This document shows, one piece after another, positions 61,846 through 64,000 of a stretch of 64,000 nt of DNA. How positions within the stretch are numbered: the first letter of the stretch is position 1; every line of letters starts with the position of its first letter. The notes beneath the pieces were generated by a model. That model was not told the origin of the DNA. It searched no databases and worked only from the letters and a program-made list of their open reading frames with translations. Source of the DNA: Bacteroides sp. (GTDB lineage: Bacteria; Bacteroidota; Bacteroidia; Bacteroidales; Bacteroidaceae); NCBI GenBank assembly GCA_022648295.1, contig JALCME010000011.1, positions 86,156-150,155 of the forward strand, given 5' to 3'. A program made the position numbers and the translations under genes.

Positions 61846-62524
61846 AGTCATCTTTCAAAATAAATCCCATCCCTGGCTTGGTATAGATTAATTTCTTTTC
61901 AAATCCTTTGTCTACTTTTCGCCGCAGATAGCTGATGTATACTTCTATGAAATTAGTGCCAGTGTCGAATCTGGTATCCCAGACCTTTTCTGCTATCTCA
62001 CTTTTGGATAAAACTCGTCCTGCATTGGCCATCATATATGCCAATAAGTTGAATTCTTTGGGCGTAAGATTCAGCTCTTTCCCATTACGTTTTACTATTT
62101 TGGTCTGTTGGTTCAATTCCAGGTCGGCTATGCGCAGAGTCTCTTCTATGCTATGAATATTGCTCCTTTTAAGTAGCGCATGTATGCGGGCAGTCAGTTC
62201 ACGCATTTCAAAGGGTTTTACCATATAGTCATCCGCTCCGGCATCAAATCCATCTACTTTGTCGTCAGTTGTGCCAAGAGCTGTCAACATAATGATAGGA
62301 TATTTATCGTTATGTTTTTTTAGTGTTTTGCAAAGTTCAAGTCCATTCATGGAAGGAAGGAGAATGTCCGTTATTACTGCATCAAAGTCCCTTTTCAAAG
62401 CGAGTGATAACCCCTCTTTGCCGTCTATTGCCAATGATACGGCGTAGCCATTTTCTTCTAATCCTCTGCGAATGAGTTCAGCCATTCGCTGGTCGTCTTC
62501 AATAATTAATATGGATGGTTGCAT
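61829..62524 (-). CDS. OmpR-family response regulator
   Basis: A 231-residue DNA-binding response regulator. Receiver domain (about 1-118) begins MQPSILIIEDDQRMAEL, with phospho-Asp in VITDILLPSMNG near residue 52, Thr in MLTALG and Lys in YMVKPFEM. A winged-helix Trans_reg_C domain (about 130-225) contains LTPKEFNLLAYMMANAGRVLSK and FIEVYISYLRRKVDKG. The ATG at 62524 is chosen because an upstream TTG frame start at 62548 lies inside the -7 box TACATTTG (62546-62553). First gene of a two-gene operon with the kinase; divergent from the fumarase gene, whose expression it might influence. Confidence 0.95.
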   Translation of the reverse strand: MQPSILIIEDDQRMAELIRRGLEENGYAVSLAIDGKEGLSLALKRDFDAVITDILLPSMNGLELCKTLKKHNDKYPIIMLTALGTTDDKVDGFDAGADDYMVKPFEMRELTARIHALLKRSNIHSIEETLRIADLELNQQTKIVKRNGKELNLTPKEFNLLAYMMANAGRVLSKSEIAEKVWDTRFDTGTNFIEVYISYLRRKVDKGFEKKLIYTKPGMGFILKDDYENKN

Positions 62525-62545
62525 ATACTTTGATTTATCTAGATG

Positions 62546-62553
62546 CAAATGTA
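62546..62553 (-). promoter_or_regulatory. Promoter -7 box of the two-component operon
   Basis: Minus-strand TACATTTG matches TAnnTTTG, 22 bases before the response regulator ATG. Confidence 0.6.
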
Positions 62554-62597
62554 CTTCTTTTCACAACAGATTGATACTTAGTTTCGCAGAGTTTTAT

Positions 62598-62605
62598 TAC
62601 TTTTG
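62598..62605 (+). promoter_or_regulatory. Promoter -7 box of the fumarase gene
   Basis: TACTTTTG matches TAnnTTTG, 33 bases before the ATG at 62638. Confidence 0.55.
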
Positions 62606-62637
62606 CCCAACTAACTAACATTAAAATAGAAAAGGAT

Positions 62638-64000
62638 ATGGCAACAACACCTCCGTTCAAGTATCAACCTATGTTTGAACATGGGGAAGACAAGACTGAA
62701 TATTATCTGCTTACAAAAGATTATGTATCCGTAAGCGAGTTTGAAGGGAAACCTGTACTAAAAGTCGCTAAAGAAGGACTTACAGCTATGGCTAATGCAG
62801 CTTTCCGTGATGTATCGTTTATGTTACGTCGCTCTCATAATGAGCAAGTCGCAAAAATACTTAGTGATCCTGAAGCCAGTGATAATGACAAGTATGTAGC
62901 TCTTACTTTTTTGCGCAATGCGGAAGTGGCTTCTAAAGGTGTACTTCCGTTTTGTCAGGATACTGGCACGGCTATTGTTCATGGAGAGAAGGGGCAGCAA
63001 GTTTGGACCGGCTATTGCGATGAAGAAGCTTTGTCATTGGGCGTCTATAAAACGTATACGGAAGAAAATTTGCGTTATTCCCAGAATGCGCCTCTCAATA
63101 TGTACGATGAAGTAAATACAAAGTGTAATTTGCCCGCACAAATTGACCTGGAGGCTACCGAGGGTATGGAATATAGATTCCTTTGCGTTACGAAAGGTGG
63201 CGGGTCCGCTAATAAAACATATCTGTATCAGGAAACTAAAGCCATTTTAAATCCAACGACGTTGGTTCCATTTTTAGTAGAGAAAATGAAGACGTTGGGT
63301 ACAGCAGCCTGTCCTCCTTATCATATTGCCTTTGTAATAGGTGGCACGTCTGCCGAAAAGAATCTTTTGACCGTGAAGTTAGCTTCTACTCATTATTATG
63401 ACGAGTTACCTACTACGGGTAATGAGTATGGACGTGCTTTCCGTGATATAGAATTAGAGAAGAAAGTCTTGGAAGAAGCTCACAATATCGGATTAGGAGC
63501 ACAATTCGGAGGTAAGTATCTTGCGCATGATGTACGTATTATACGTTTGCCTCGTCACGGAGCTTCTTGCCCTGTAGGGTTGGGAGTGTCTTGTTCTGCT
63601 GATCGTAATATTAAATGTAAGATTAATCAGGATGGCATCTGGATAGAAAAGTTGGATGATAATCCAGGTGAGTTAATTCCGGCAGAGTTACGCAAATCGG
63701 GTGAAGGCGATGTCGTTAAGATTGACTTGAATCAGCCAATGAAGGATATTTTGAAGGTGTTGACAAAATACCCGGTATCCACTCGTTTGTCATTGAATGG
63801 AACAATTATAGTAGGGCGTGATATAGCTCATGCCAAGCTGAAAGAACGTTTAGATCGCGGAGAAGATTTACCACAATATATAAAGGATCATCCTATTTAT
63901 TATGCGGGTCCTGCTAAGACACCTGCAGGAATGGCATGTGGTTCTATGGGACCAACGACGGCTAATCGTATGGATCCTTATGTTGATCTTTTCCAAAGCC
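62638..64000 (+). CDS. Class I fumarate hydratase (3' end outside window)
   Basis: Iron-sulfur fumarase interconverting fumarate and malate, central to the reductive branch that makes succinate in Bacteroides. The frame is open from ATG 62638 ([19 protein letters not shown]) to the right edge, 454 codons. The N-terminal half of the class I fold shows [19 protein letters not shown], with the first cluster Cys, and [13 protein letters not shown]. Later come [43 protein letters not shown] cluster Cys and the C-terminal half start [44 protein letters not shown] carries active-site residues. About 90 residues are missing at the end compared with the usual 540-550. The gene is divergent from the two-component operon. 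Confidence 0.96.
   Translation, partial: MATTPPFKYQPMFEHGEDKTEYYLLTKDYVSVSEFEGKPVLKVAKEGLTAMANAAFRDVSFMLRRSHNEQVAKILSDPEASDNDKYVALTFLRNAEVASKGVLPFCQDTGTAIVHGEKGQQVWTGYCDEEALSLGVYKTYTEENLRYSQNAPLNMYDEVNTKCNLPAQIDLEATEGMEYRFLCVTKGGGSANKTYLYQETKAILNPTTLVPFLVEKMKTLGTAACPPYHIAFVIGGTSAEKNLLTVKLASTHYYDELPTTGNEYGRAFRDIELEKKVLEEAHNIGLGAQFGGKYLAHDVRIIRLPRHGASCPVGLGVSCSADRNIKCKINQDGIWIEKLDDNPGELIPAELRKSGEGDVVKIDLNQPMKDILKVLTKYPVSTRLSLNGTIIVGRDIAHAKLKERLDRGEDLPQYIKDHPIYYAGPAKTPAGMACGSMGPTTANRMDPYVDLFQS

Noticed and set aside
61829..62548. B. fragilis RprXY system
   Set aside because: The regulator's sequence does not look like RprY as I remember it and fits the general CusR/CzcR type better, so no symbol is given.
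1..64000. CRISPR array, insertion sequence or rRNA operon
   Set aside because: No regularly spaced repeats, transposase genes or rRNA-like sequence were seen.

Overview
The window looks like a chromosomal segment of a gut Bacteroides (order Bacteroidales, moderate GC). The evidence is several SusC/SusD pairs, a hybrid two-component system regulator, C10 protease and fimbrillin-type lipoproteins, promoters with the Bacteroides -7 box TAnnTTTG, mostly weak Shine-Dalgarno sites, a tRNA without encoded CCA, and Bacteroides-type central metabolism genes. I cannot name the species from sequence alone. Both edges cut genes: thrA on the left and a class I fumarase on the right.

Layout. 1-5 kb: threonine operon thrA - apgM-like - thrC; the middle gene probably supplies the missing homoserine kinase. 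5-9 kb: leftward thiamine operon under a TPP riboswitch (TonB receptor, PnuT-type transporter, thiamine pyrophosphokinase). 9-12.5 kb: MscS channel, a small unknown protein, and sucCD. 12.5-27.5 kb: a polysaccharide utilization locus with GH3 and GH2 enzymes leftward, SusC/SusD/GH16 rightward, and a convergent HTCS regulator; a beta-glucan such as laminarin is the likeliest target. 27.5-33.1 kb: accessory stretch with a palindrome-rich gene-free region, a Vat/CatB-type acetyltransferase, a HelD-like helicase, a nucleotidyltransferase-like protein, a PAS-LuxR regulator and tRNA-Lys. 33-38 kb: housekeeping genes (AI-2E family permease, tdk, rsmI, a coiled-coil lipoprotein, a YjjG-type HAD phosphatase).

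38-56.7 kb is the most interesting part. A tyrosine recombinase gene and an outward promoter lie between two inverted, divergently oriented susC genes. The right susC is complete. The left one lacks exactly its first 67 codons and begins at a 15-bp sequence that also occurs, inverted and in the same reading frame, inside the right susC. Inverting the 2.05-kb segment would move the promoter, signal peptide and start codon from the right SusC/SusD/C10-protease operon to the left SusC/SusD/lipoprotein operon. This looks like an ON/ON' phase switch between two outer-membrane uptake systems. A degenerate inverted copy of the start of hflX sits beyond the left arm, mirroring the intact hflX beyond the right arm, so the whole locus looks like a diverged inverted duplication centred on the recombinase.

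56.7-64 kb: hflX, a DUF4954 beta-helix protein, a small exported Lys/Ala-rich protein, an OmpR-type two-component system and the start of a class I fumarate hydratase.
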